Notes under the pieces: model-generated
What the model was told of the DNA's origin: nothing
Seen by the model: only the letters and a program-made list of their open reading frames with translations
Database searches by the model: none
Shown here: one piece after another, positions 25,661 to 34,356 of the stretch
Layout of the letters: each line of letters starts with the position of its first letter
Numbering within the stretch: position 1 is the stretch's first letter
Program-made: the position numbers and the translations under genes
Assembly: GCF_004362245.1 (NCBI RefSeq)
Contig: NZ_SNWM01000005.1
Span: 372,001 to 436,000, forward strand
Length of the DNA stretch: 64,000 bases
Direction of reading: 5' to 3'
From: Pedobacter duraquae
Lineage (GTDB): Bacteria; Bacteroidota; Bacteroidia; Sphingobacteriales; Sphingobacteriaceae

Positions 25661-27619
25661 TTAGTTTCCAGTCGACCCGGAATAGTCTTCTCTTCTAATA
25701 CCTAATTTAGCTATCCTGGATTCCAGGGTCGTGGGCTTAAGGTTGAGCAAGTTCGCAGCTCCGCTATTCCCGCGAATCTTTCCTTCTGTTTTTTTGAGAA
25801 TAGAAATGATATAGGCTTTTTCCGTTTGCCGCTGTTGATGTTTAATATCATCAAGTGTTCCTGTTCCGGTATTGCTGGACGTTTCTGTGGTAACACCGAT
25901 AAGGTGCTGCTTTAATTGTAATTCAGCATCCCCGCTGTGGAGGATAACTGAACGTTCAAGTACGTTCTCCAGTTCACGAATATTGCCTGGCCATTGGTAA
26001 GCGAGCATGGCGTCGATCATCGAAGCGGAAATACCACTGAACTTTTTATGGAAATCACTGCAAAACCGGTGTGCAAAAAAGCTGGCCAGTTCCAGGATAT
26101 CACTTTTCCTGTCCCGTAATGGGGGCAGGGTAATAGGAAATACATTTAGCCGATAATAGAGATCAAGCCTGAAATTACCATCGGACACTTCTTTTTCTAA
26201 ATTGCGATTGGTAGCGGCAACGATCCGGACGTCCACTTTTTTTGAGCTATTGCTGCCAACGTAATTGATTTTTCTTTCCTGTAATACCCTCAATAATTTA
26301 ACCTGCATAGCTAATGGTAACTCACCTATTTCATCTAGAAAGATGGTCCCACCTTCTGCTTGTTCAAAGCGGCCCTTTCTTTTTTCGGTAGCTCCGGTAA
26401 ATGCGCCCTTTTCATGGCCAAATAATTCTGATTCTATCAGCGTGGGTGGTATAGCACCACAGTTTACTTCGATGAATGGCCCTTTTTTTCTCGATGACAG
26501 GTTATGAATGGCCTGAGCAACTTTTTCTTTTCCGGTTCCACTTTCACCAAGTATCAGCACAGACGTATTGTAAGGTGCTACCTGAGTGGCAAAATCTAAT
26601 GCAGCTAGTAACAAGGGGTGTTTTCCGATGATCCCTTTAAATTCGTTTTGGTTCTCTTTGCCATCATCATTAGTTATCGCATCATTTGATGACGATCCCG
26701 GTTCGGGCAACATCATCTTGTCGGTAACCTTGATCAGGCAACTCTTGAAAAGCTTCAAAACAGCTACATGTTTTTGCGTGTAAACACAGCGTTCCTTGCT
26801 ATGAAAACAATAATTTACGCTTAACCCGCTGGTAGTAACCAACGAGAACATCAGAGACGAGTTGATATTAAAGCATCTGATCCAGGTTTTCTGGAGCGGG
26901 CTGAAAGGCGTCAGGTCGTCAGCTATCCCTTCCAAATCCGCGCTGCCCACCGCAGGAAAACTTGCTGTGAGTATTTCGGAAAGTTTGTTGCTGCTCAGAC
27001 CTGCAATGGTCATGATTTCGTTTTCACCAATGTACTGGTATTCGTCATACCCAATACGTAAATATCCGGAATCGGTGAACTGCCCGGCATTTTCAGGACG
27101 ACTGCCGGAAACTATGAGGTCAAATGGTATAAATACCCTTATCGCCTGTGCCAACCTTAACAGCTTATGTCTGGCATCAGATTTTTCATTACTGATGTCT
27201 GCTAAGTGTTTTTGCAAAAGCAACTCCTGCTGTAATCTGGAGTCCGCAGCAGTCTTTTGCCGGTATAGGGCGATATCAAGTGCGATTAACAGATCTTTCT
27301 CCCTGAATGGCTTAACAAGAAACCCATAAGGATCCGTTGCTTTTGCTTCTTCAAGTACAGTCTGGTTGGAATTTGCAGATAGGTAAATAAAAGCGACATT
27401 TTTGTCGTTGAGTTTTTTGGCAAGGTCAATACCAGACCGTTTTCCGTTCAAATGAATATCCAGCAACACAAAATCCGGCTGTTCCTGCTGCAGTTGTTTT
27501 TCAGCTTCTTCCGCTGAGGAAGCAATACCGGTAACAGTATAGTTTGCCTGCTCTAGAGTTAAGCGTAACGCGTTAGCTACTACAAATTCATCTTCAACGA
27601 TCAGTATCCTTTTATCCAT
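25661..27619 (-). CDS. Sigma-54-dependent response regulator (receiver-GAF-AAA-Fis)
   Basis: 652 residues. Receiver domain 1-120 with Asp54; a GAF-like region about 140-310; a sigma-54 AAA+ domain about 325-560 with Walker A G-E-S-G-T-G-K-E, the sigma-54-contacting G-A-F-T-G-A and Walker B G-G-T-I-F-L-D-E; and a C-terminal Fis-type HTH. It should activate RpoN promoters in response to the kinase encoded 27 bp upstream (27647-28672). The hydrolase genes at 29105 onward are plausible targets, but I found no exact sigma-54 promoter. Confidence 0.95.
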   Translation of the reverse strand: MDKRILIVEDEFVVANALRLTLEQANYTVTGIASSAEEAEKQLQQEQPDFVLLDIHLNGKRSGIDLAKKLNDKNVAFIYLSANSNQTVLEEAKATDPYGFLVKPFREKDLLIALDIALYRQKTAADSRLQQELLLQKHLADISNEKSDARHKLLRLAQAIRVFIPFDLIVSGSRPENAGQFTDSGYLRIGYDEYQYIGENEIMTIAGLSSNKLSEILTASFPAVGSADLEGIADDLTPFSPLQKTWIRCFNINSSLMFSLVTTSGLSVNYCFHSKERCVYTQKHVAVLKLFKSCLIKVTDKMMLPEPGSSSNDAITNDDGKENQNEFKGIIGKHPLLLAALDFATQVAPYNTSVLILGESGTGKEKVAQAIHNLSSRKKGPFIEVNCGAIPPTLIESELFGHEKGAFTGATEKRKGRFEQAEGGTIFLDEIGELPLAMQVKLLRVLQERKINYVGSNSSKKVDVRIVAATNRNLEKEVSDGNFRLDLYYRLNVFPITLPPLRDRKSDILELASFFAHRFCSDFHKKFSGISASMIDAMLAYQWPGNIRELENVLERSVILHSGDAELQLKQHLIGVTTETSSNTGTGTLDDIKHQQRQTEKAYIISILKKTEGKIRGNSGAANLLNLKPTTLESRIAKLGIRREDYSGSTGN

Positions 27620-27646
27620 ATTCTCCTATCCTAAATTATGCCTGCG

Positions 27647-28672
27647 TTATTGCGATACCGCAAAACGGACCGTGATGTGTACGCCATTATTATTTTCAAT
27701 CTGGAAACTACCTTTTAATTGTTTGGCAAGTCCCTGGATCAGGTCCAGACCAAAAGAATTATGTTCTTTAGCACCGAGCCCCGCAGGTAAACCTCTTCCA
27801 TTATCCGAGATCTTCAGCAACAAATGCGCAGGCCCATCCGGACCAAGCCATAACTGGACGATCCCCTGCTGACCTTTCAAAAAGGCATACTTGATCGCAT
27901 TGACGATGCTTTCGGTGAAGATCAGGCCCACTGGAATCACCTGCGAAACATCAAGCACTACCGGAGCTATAGACTGTTCAAAAACAATGTGATTATCTGC
28001 ATCGAAACTCTCATGCAGGTATTTCACCAGGTCATCAATATATTCGGGCATAGAAATAGTGCCTGTATCATTATCCTGATAGAGCTTTTGATGGATCAGG
28101 GACATGGCCTGCATGCGCCGCAAACTATCTTTTATCGCCTGTATAGCAGCATCGTCTTCCAAATAGACAGATTGCGAATATAGCAAACTGGTAACCATCT
28201 GCAGGTTGTTCTTTACCCTGTGCTGCACTTCTTTGATCAGCCATTCCTTTTCTTTCATCAGTCGCTCCTGATCATTGAGCTGAGTTTCAATTATTGCGTT
28301 TTTTTGGTCGAGTTCCCGCTGATGGATTTTGAAGGACAGGTTGTTGCTGCGCCTGGTCTGGAAAAGCAGCAATAAAAGAACGAAAATGATCACCAATAAT
28401 GCGCCCCCGGTCAGTATGGTCATTTTTTTTACTAGCGATCCGTGCCTGATATTCTGGTCTGACTGGTCATTTGCTGCAATAAAGCGTACGTTACTTGTAT
28501 TGGCTTCATATTTTGCGGTCATTACGCCTGAATTTTTAACTTTTCTGTAGTTCATTTCAGATTTTCCATACACCGTTGTCATACAAGCAAGGGTAATAAA
28601 TACTGCGCGGAAAATCTGCACGGCGAGATTATGAGCTATACTATCAAGTTTAAATTGAACAGCAGATTTCAT
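27647..28672 (-). CDS. HisKA_2-type sensor kinase with one membrane anchor
   Basis: 341 residues from the preferred start at M-K-S-A-V-Q-F, which gives a signal-like N-terminus; an in-frame ATG at 28885 adds 71 residues with no domain. A short periplasmic part is followed by a membrane helix (about 98-118), a coiled coil, and a HisKA_2 domain with E-V-Q-H-R-V-K-N-N-L-Q and a GHKL ATPase domain (D-N-G-R-G-L-P). It is the likely partner of the sigma-54 regulator just downstream. The kinase half resembles that of the TPR kinase at 34357. Confidence 0.88.
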   Translation of the reverse strand: MKSAVQFKLDSIAHNLAVQIFRAVFITLACMTTVYGKSEMNYRKVKNSGVMTAKYEANTSNVRFIAANDQSDQNIRHGSLVKKMTILTGGALLVIIFVLLLLLFQTRRSNNLSFKIHQRELDQKNAIIETQLNDQERLMKEKEWLIKEVQHRVKNNLQMVTSLLYSQSVYLEDDAAIQAIKDSLRRMQAMSLIHQKLYQDNDTGTISMPEYIDDLVKYLHESFDADNHIVFEQSIAPVVLDVSQVIPVGLIFTESIVNAIKYAFLKGQQGIVQLWLGPDGPAHLLLKISDNGRGLPAGLGAKEHNSFGLDLIQGLAKQLKGSFQIENNNGVHITVRFAVSQ

Positions 28673-29104
28673 AAATTTTAGCCGGATAAACCAGGTTATC
28701 CTATCGATAAACGAATATACCGAATATTCAATTATATTAAAGGAGAATCTGTGCTGCCTTTTGATTAATCTAAGGCTAAGGAGGTATTTGGTAGGTAAGG
28801 GCATAGGAATGATTTGGCTAAAGCTACACATCAAGGCCTGGTCCATGTTTATTTCGCCAATAATCCCGCTAATAACTGTTATCACTAAAATTATAAGCTA
28901 TACAACTCATTGAAGGCCAATTGTATTTTGTAGCTGGCTCAGGCAGTCATTTGCCATTAGAAAACTGATAGGACTTACTATTTAAATGGCAGATCTATTT
29001 TTAGACATCACCATAAATTTGATCAACTTAAGTATAAGCAAAGTTTAAGCATTGAAAAATTGAGCTGATTAAACAAGCTATCCTAAAAAATAAATAAGCA
29101 AATT
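28673..29104. other. Divergent intergenic region, no gene seen
   Basis: 432 bp between the HisKA_2 kinase and the first dehalogenase-like hydrolase. A GGCAGTCATTTGCC segment near 28950 resembles a sigma-54 -24/-12 element but its spacing is one base short, so no promoter is called. Part of it could encode an N-terminal extension of the kinase. Confidence 0.5.
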
Positions 29105-30007
29105 ATGAAAACAACAGAAATCAACGATGTATTTTATGTTCGGTACAAAAAGGTCGCGATTGGCAGTATAGAAATATTTTACCGGGAAGCCGGCGACCCG
29201 AAAAAACCAAGCATTCTGTTACTTCACGGGTTTCCGTCTTCGTCCCATATGTTCCGCAACCTGATCGAACAGCTCTCCTCAGATTATTTTTTGATCGCGC
29301 CCGACTATCCTGGTTTTGGTTATAGCAGCTGTCCCGATCCTGCCGGATTTGACTATTCTTTTGACCACTTAGCAGACATCATGGAGCAATTTATTGATAC
29401 CCTTAAGTTACACGATATCACTTTTTATATGCAGGATTACGGAGGCCCGGTCGGATTCAGGATCATTACAAAAAGACCCGAATTGGTTAGCAGTATCATT
29501 ATTCAAAATGCCAATGTGTTTTTAGAGGGATTAGGACCCCATGTACAAAAGATAGCTGCCCTGACAGATGCGCAAGACTTTGCAGGTCTGGATGCAGCAA
29601 TAGAACATATGATGACACTCGATGGTATTAAAGAACAATACGTTTCAGGTACGCTACATCCGGATCGTATCAGTCCTGACAGTTACTACATGGACCACTT
29701 GTTCTTTGAGGAGCCAGGTAAAAAAGCGATTCAAAAAATACTTTTTGCAAATTATGGCAGCAATTTTCCAAAATATCCACAATGGCAGAGCTATCTGCGC
29801 GAGCACCAACCACCTATGCTGATTACATGGGGTAAAAATGACAATATTTTTCCCGGTTCCGGTGCATTGGCCTACAAAAAGGAATTGCCTGATGCCGAAG
29901 TGCATTTGTTCGATGGCGGGCATTTTCTGCTCGAAGAATATGGGATTCAGGTAGCGCAGCTTATCCGTTCTTTTTTGAACCGTCAGGACATGCTATACAG
30001 CAAATAG
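29105..30007 (+). CDS. Alpha/beta hydrolase, epoxide hydrolase / dehalogenase type
   Basis: 300 residues, no signal peptide. L-L-H-G-F-P-S-S-S-H-M-F (oxyanion hole) and Q-D-Y-G-G-P-V-G, in which Asp111 replaces the usual serine nucleophile, identify the haloalkane dehalogenase / epoxide hydrolase branch. The late acid is in W-G-K-N-D and the His in D-G-G-H-F-L-L-E. A close paralog lies at 30305, separated by a terminator, so the two are transcribed separately. Confidence 0.88.
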   Translation: MKTTEINDVFYVRYKKVAIGSIEIFYREAGDPKKPSILLLHGFPSSSHMFRNLIEQLSSDYFLIAPDYPGFGYSSCPDPAGFDYSFDHLADIMEQFIDTLKLHDITFYMQDYGGPVGFRIITKRPELVSSIIIQNANVFLEGLGPHVQKIAALTDAQDFAGLDAAIEHMMTLDGIKEQYVSGTLHPDRISPDSYYMDHLFFEEPGKKAIQKILFANYGSNFPKYPQWQSYLREHQPPMLITWGKNDNIFPGSGALAYKKELPDAEVHLFDGGHFLLEEYGIQVAQLIRSFLNRQDMLYSK

Positions 30008-30087
30008 CTTTGTTTGCGCATTTGTAAATCCTCCATTCCCCGGCTGGCTACCAGCAATCAATACAGCTTATTCCAGTTTAGCGTATA

Positions 30088-30129
30088 AAACAGAAAGACC
30101 ACAGGCAACAGTCGGTGGTCTTTCTGTTT
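30088..30129. terminator. Strong stem-loop terminator
   Basis: AAACAGAAAGACCAC (30088-30102) pairs perfectly with GTGGTCTTTCTGTTT (30115-30129), a 15-bp stem with a 12-nt loop and T-rich 3' side. It ends the hydrolase gene finishing at 30007. Confidence 0.85.
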
Positions 30130-30304
30130 CAGGCCGGAAGGGGATGGTTCGGATGCTAAATACTTATATATCAATTTAATAATGATAGCTATAATTAGCG
30201 TGATATACAAAATTTTACACTGGCACCTACTTTTGATTGAGGCCGGTAAACAGCAATAATCCGGTAAAAATATATCTAAATAGTAATCATTAATAGTCAA
30301 AAAC

Positions 30305-31177
30305 ATGAAAAATCAGACAACTTACCATTTTATCGACATCAACGGTGTCAACATTTTCTATCGTGAAGCAGGGCCTAAAGATGCCCCTACTCTTGTTTTG
30401 TTGCACGGCTATCCGGCATCGTCTTTTATGTTCAGGAACCTGATCAATCAATTATCGGATAAATACCATTTGATCGCAGCCGACTACCCTGGCTACGGAC
30501 GAAGTGAGCAGCCGCCTATAGCAGAATTCGACTATACATTTGACAATTATGCGGTAATAATCGAAGAACTTTTAAATAAATTGAACATCAATAAATACAG
30601 CCTCTACCTGATGGATTATGGCGCGCCGGTAGGATGGAGGATCGCCTCAAAGAATCCTGAAAAAATTGATACGCTTATTGTTCAGAACGGTTGCGCCTAT
30701 GAAGAAGGTCTGGAAACTTTTTGGGATCCGTTCAAAGTTTACTGGGCAGACCACAGCAACAAAGAGGCGGAACATACTTTAAGCACTTTCCATCAACCGG
30801 ATGGCTTAAAATGGCAGTATACACATGGTGTTCCGGATACATCGGTGGTTAGCCCCGACAACTGGGAAATGGATCTTCGCCATTTAGAAAGGCCGGAGAA
30901 CAATCAGATACAACTGGATATGTTCTATGATTACGGCACCAATCCGCCTAAATATCCAGAATGGCAGCAGTATTTTAGAGACTACAATCCGGAAATGCTG
31001 ATCGTATACGGAAAGAACGATTACATTTTCCCGGTAAGCGGCGCTGAAGCTTACAAGAAAGACGTTAAAAACCTGGAATTTCACTTGTTTGACGCCGGCC
31101 ACTTTGCACTGGAAAGCCATGGCAATGAGATCTCGGAGAAAATAAAAGATTTTCTGGATCGTAAAGTTAAACCATAA
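30305..31177 (+). CDS. Alpha/beta hydrolase, paralog of the 29105 gene
   Basis: 290 residues with L-L-H-G-Y-P-A-S-S-F-M-F, D-Y-P-G-Y-G-R-S and M-D-Y-G-A-P-V-G (nucleophile Asp104), and a late D-A-G-H-F-A-L-E. Same epoxide hydrolase / dehalogenase branch as its neighbour, with a more divergent cap domain (F-W-D-P-F-K-V-Y-W), so substrates probably differ. Ends in its own terminator at 31203. Confidence 0.88.
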   Translation: MKNQTTYHFIDINGVNIFYREAGPKDAPTLVLLHGYPASSFMFRNLINQLSDKYHLIAADYPGYGRSEQPPIAEFDYTFDNYAVIIEELLNKLNINKYSLYLMDYGAPVGWRIASKNPEKIDTLIVQNGCAYEEGLETFWDPFKVYWADHSNKEAEHTLSTFHQPDGLKWQYTHGVPDTSVVSPDNWEMDLRHLERPENNQIQLDMFYDYGTNPPKYPEWQQYFRDYNPEMLIVYGKNDYIFPVSGAEAYKKDVKNLEFHLFDAGHFALESHGNEISEKIKDFLDRKVKP

Positions 31178-31202
31178 AGCCCTGCTAACCCTATAATAAT
31201 GG

Positions 31203-31229
31203 CTCTCCCGCTATATAGCGGGAGAGTTT
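31203..31229 (+). terminator. Perfect hairpin terminator
   Basis: CTCTCCCGCTAT (31203-31214) and ATAGCGGGAGAG (31215-31226) are exact complements followed by TTT. It lies 25 bp after the hydrolase stop. An ATG at 31199 falls in front of this hairpin, which argues against it as a gene start. Confidence 0.9.
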
Positions 31230-31504
31230 CTACGCCCACCATGAGACCAGTTATCAAGATCATTTCAAAAAAAATATTCCGGGTAAAATTACATGGCTCA
31301 GATATGCTTTTGATGCTATTAACAGGCGCGGCCAGCGGTTTTTTTTTCTATTGGCACCAGTCCGTTGATCTTGACAACGGCCCGATGGGTTACATGTTCT
31401 TATGTGCCGTTCTTTTTTTCTGGTCTCTTCGCAAGGCCGAAACATCAGGTTATCTGCATCAACATACTATAAACAAATTTGAAACACAAAAAACAATAAA
31501 AACA

Positions 31505-32194
31505 ATGAAAAAGCTGATTATAACATCGATCCTTGCAGCAACAACACTATGTGTTTTTGCTCAAAAACCTAGTCCGGCATTGCTAAATCCCACAAACCAC
31601 ACGCTAATCATGGTCGATTATCAAAGTCAGATGGCTTTTGCGACCGGCAATATTACCATCGAGTCATTGCGCAGCAATGCAGCTCTGGTAGCGGGGGCCT
31701 CAAAAATATTTAACATACCTACAGTCGTAACAACGGTAGCGGCAAAATCCTTCAGCGGACCGGTGTTTCCGGAAATAACTGAATTTTTCCCCCAGGCTAC
31801 ATCGGGCTTTCTGGACAGGACCACCATGAATAGCTGGGAAGATGCCAACGTATATAAAGCCGTTACCGGCAAAGGTAAAAAAACCATCGTTTTAGGTGGG
31901 CTTTGGACCAGCGTATGTATCGTTGGCCCGGCATTATCTGCGATCAACGAAGGCTATAATGTCTATTTTATTACCGATGCTTGTGGTGATGTATCTAAAG
32001 AGGCGCATGAACAGGCAGTCACCAGAATGGTGCAGGCAGGTGCACATCCAATTACCGCTATGCAATATTTACTGGAATTACAGCGCGATTGGGCAAGGTC
32101 TGAAACCTATAAATCCACTACCGACCTGGTTAAAAAATACGGTGGCGCATATGGTATAGGTATCCAGTACGGACAGGAAATGATCAAGCATTAA
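31505..32194 (+). CDS. Secreted isochorismatase-family hydrolase (YcaC-like)
   Basis: 229 residues from the start M-K-K-L-I-I-T-S-I-L, which begins a signal peptide ending C-V-F-A-Q and follows an A-rich leader. L-I-M-V-D-Y-Q (Asp38) and G-L-W-T-S-V-C (Cys138) are the catalytic Asp and Cys of the cysteine-hydrolase / YcaC group. The reaction is unknown. The frame is open upstream to 31241, encoding about 88 residues with two predicted membrane helices; I treat that as leader DNA, but a fused membrane N-terminus is possible. Confidence 0.82.
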   Translation: MKKLIITSILAATTLCVFAQKPSPALLNPTNHTLIMVDYQSQMAFATGNITIESLRSNAALVAGASKIFNIPTVVTTVAAKSFSGPVFPEITEFFPQATSGFLDRTTMNSWEDANVYKAVTGKGKKTIVLGGLWTSVCIVGPALSAINEGYNVYFITDACGDVSKEAHEQAVTRMVQAGAHPITAMQYLLELQRDWARSETYKSTTDLVKKYGGAYGIGIQYGQEMIKH

Positions 32195-32209
32195 CCTGAT
32201 CAGATAAAA

Positions 32210-32235
32210 GGTGGAGATTTCCACCGTTTTGTTTT
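32210..32235 (+). terminator. Hairpin terminator
   Basis: GGTGGA (32210-32215) pairs with TCCACC (32220-32225) over GATT, followed by GTTTTGTTTT. It lies between the isochorismatase-like and amidohydrolase genes. Confidence 0.8.
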
Positions 32236-32248
32236 AAAGCATATAGAC

Positions 32249-34033
32249 ATGAAACTTTTGTTAACAATAATCCTATTTCTGAGCTATACGAACCCACTCT
32301 TTGCTCAGCAAAAGGCAGGGATGATCATTATCAACGCGAAAATCATTACCCTGGATGATCTGCAGCCTGTGGCAGAGGCGATAGCAGTTGCTGGCAACAG
32401 AATAATTGCAGTCGGCAACAAACAACAGGTACTTCGCTTCAAAGGCACTGGGACACAAATTATTGACGCCAGGGGTAAAACAATTATTCCAGGAATTTAC
32501 GACTCGCATTTGCATGTAATTCGTGGAGGCAGATTTTACACTACAGAACTACGATGGGACGGCGTAAAAACGCTGAAGCGCGCGATGGCGATGCTCAAAG
32601 AACAGGCTTCCCGCACGCCTGACGGTCAGTGGGTGCGGGTTGTAGGAGGTTGGACACCATACCAGTTCGAAGAAAAACGCCTGCCCACATTAGCTGAGAT
32701 AAATGAAGCAACAGGCAACACGCCAACCTTTATACTTTATCTGTATGGGCAGGCTTATTTAAATATAGCAGGCATTGAAAAACTGGGAATCACCGGCGAT
32801 ACGCCGAACCCTATTGGCGGCCTTATCCAAAAAGATCCGTTTGGCCAGCCAACCGGCCTTTTGATCGCAGAGCCCAGTGCGTTTATATTATACTCCACGC
32901 TATCAAAATTACCCGAATTAAGCCAGGCTGAAAAAATAAATTCTACTAAATTATTTATGTCCGAACTGAACTCACTGGGCGTTACCAGCGTAATGGACGC
33001 AGGCGGAGGTTTTCAGAATTTCCCCGATGATTATGGGATTACCGATTTGTTAGCTAAAAAAGCTGAACTTACTGTCAGGCTGCCCTACTATCTTTTCGCT
33101 CAAAAGCCAGGCACAGAACTGGACGATTATATCAGGTGGATGAACATGGTCGAGATTACCGGGCACGGTAAGGAAAACCTTTCCGAAAATGAAGAGACCG
33201 AATATTATGTGCAGGGTGGCGGTGAAAACCTTGTAGCTTCCGCCGGCGATTTTGAGAACTTTGACAAGTCGAGACCCGAGCTCCCGGCGATGATGGAGCC
33301 ACAGTTAAAAGCTGTGATATCCGAGCTTGTAAAACATCGCTGGCCGTTCAGGTTACATGCAACCTATAATGAAAGTATCAGTCGTTTCCTGAACGTGATC
33401 GAACAAGTAAACTCAGAAACACCGCTGAACGGACTCACCTGGTTTTTTGACCACGCGGAAACTGTCAGCGATGAAAATCTTGACCGGATCAAAGCACTTG
33501 GCGGCGGCATTGCAGTCCAGGATCGTATGGCCTTTCAGGCTGAAACTTTTATCTCCAGGTATGGAAAAAATGCCGCCATGAATACTCCTCCAGTACGCAG
33601 CATGTTAAACAAGGGTATCAGGGTAGGCGGAGGCACTGACGGCACAAGGGTCTCCAGCTACAATCCCTGGATCGGGATCTACCAGTTCGTGACGGGAAGA
33701 TCAGTAGGTGGACTTGAATTTACGGCGAAAGCAAACCGGCTGGACAGAATCGCTGCACTCAAATTATACACCCAAGGCAGTGCATCCCTGATCCATCAGG
33801 AACAAGATAGGGGGACGCTGAAAAAGGGTTACCTGGCCGACCTGGTGATTCTTTCAGCCGATTACTTGAAGGTTGCCGATGCGGACATTAAGAATATCCG
33901 TGCAGAGCTGACCATTTTAAATGGGAAAGCTGTATATGGTTCAGGTGAATTTAAGCAAAATGCTCCAATGGTACTAAAGGCGCTGCCAAGCTGGAGTCCT
34001 GTAAATTTCTATGGCGGCTATCAACACGATTAG
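32249..34033 (+). CDS. Secreted amidohydrolase (YtcJ-like)
   Basis: 594 residues with a signal peptide (...P-L-F-A-Q). The N-terminal composite domain leads into P-G-I-Y-D-S-H-L-H (His87, His89), the first metal ligands of the amidohydrolase superfamily; further ligands are likely in R-L-H-A-T-Y-N, F-D-H-A-E and G-G-T-D-G-T. C-terminal G-Y-L-A-D-L-V-I-L closes the composite domain. Length and layout match the YtcJ group; the substrate is unknown. A terminator separates it from the gene before. Confidence 0.9.
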   Translation: MKLLLTIILFLSYTNPLFAQQKAGMIIINAKIITLDDLQPVAEAIAVAGNRIIAVGNKQQVLRFKGTGTQIIDARGKTIIPGIYDSHLHVIRGGRFYTTELRWDGVKTLKRAMAMLKEQASRTPDGQWVRVVGGWTPYQFEEKRLPTLAEINEATGNTPTFILYLYGQAYLNIAGIEKLGITGDTPNPIGGLIQKDPFGQPTGLLIAEPSAFILYSTLSKLPELSQAEKINSTKLFMSELNSLGVTSVMDAGGGFQNFPDDYGITDLLAKKAELTVRLPYYLFAQKPGTELDDYIRWMNMVEITGHGKENLSENEETEYYVQGGGENLVASAGDFENFDKSRPELPAMMEPQLKAVISELVKHRWPFRLHATYNESISRFLNVIEQVNSETPLNGLTWFFDHAETVSDENLDRIKALGGGIAVQDRMAFQAETFISRYGKNAAMNTPPVRSMLNKGIRVGGGTDGTRVSSYNPWIGIYQFVTGRSVGGLEFTAKANRLDRIAALKLYTQGSASLIHQEQDRGTLKKGYLADLVILSADYLKVADADIKNIRAELTILNGKAVYGSGEFKQNAPMVLKALPSWSPVNFYGGYQHD

Positions 34034-34219
34034 CGAGAACGTGATCGTGCAAAGAAGTAATAATGTGCATAAAAATGCGGGCCTCATTGATTGTTCCAAT
34101 AAGTATAAGTATTTTAGATAATCGAAACACCTGATTGTAAGATCATGATGACGGGACGTGAATTCATGAAAATTGAATTTCCTTAGTGATTCAGATCTGG
34201 GTGTGAAAAAAACGATAGT

Positions 34220-34246
34220 TATCAGAAAACTGATACTATTTATCAG
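34220..34246. promoter_or_regulatory. Operator-like inverted repeat
   Basis: TATCAG (34220-34225) AAAA CTGATA (34230-34235) is a perfect inverted repeat, and a third TATCAG follows at 34241-34246. It is about 110-135 bp upstream of the TPR kinase gene. The binding protein is unknown. Confidence 0.45.
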
Positions 34247-34356
34247 ACAGCTAATAATCTATTGTCAATAGCGGGCAATACATTAGTATTGAATTGCTGT
34301 GATGCAAAAGCACAACTTATTAGCGCGCCTGGAAAGGCCGTATTAAAATAATTGTC

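Noticed and set aside
30218..30240. Sigma-54-like TGGCAC...TTTTGA before the 30305 gene
   Set aside because: The -12 GC is missing and spacing is one base off, so it does not meet the consensus. The same applies to the candidate near 28950.
31199..31201. ATG as start of the isochorismatase-like gene
   Set aside because: It precedes a strong terminator hairpin at 31203-31229; the start at 31505 begins a signal peptide after an A-rich leader.
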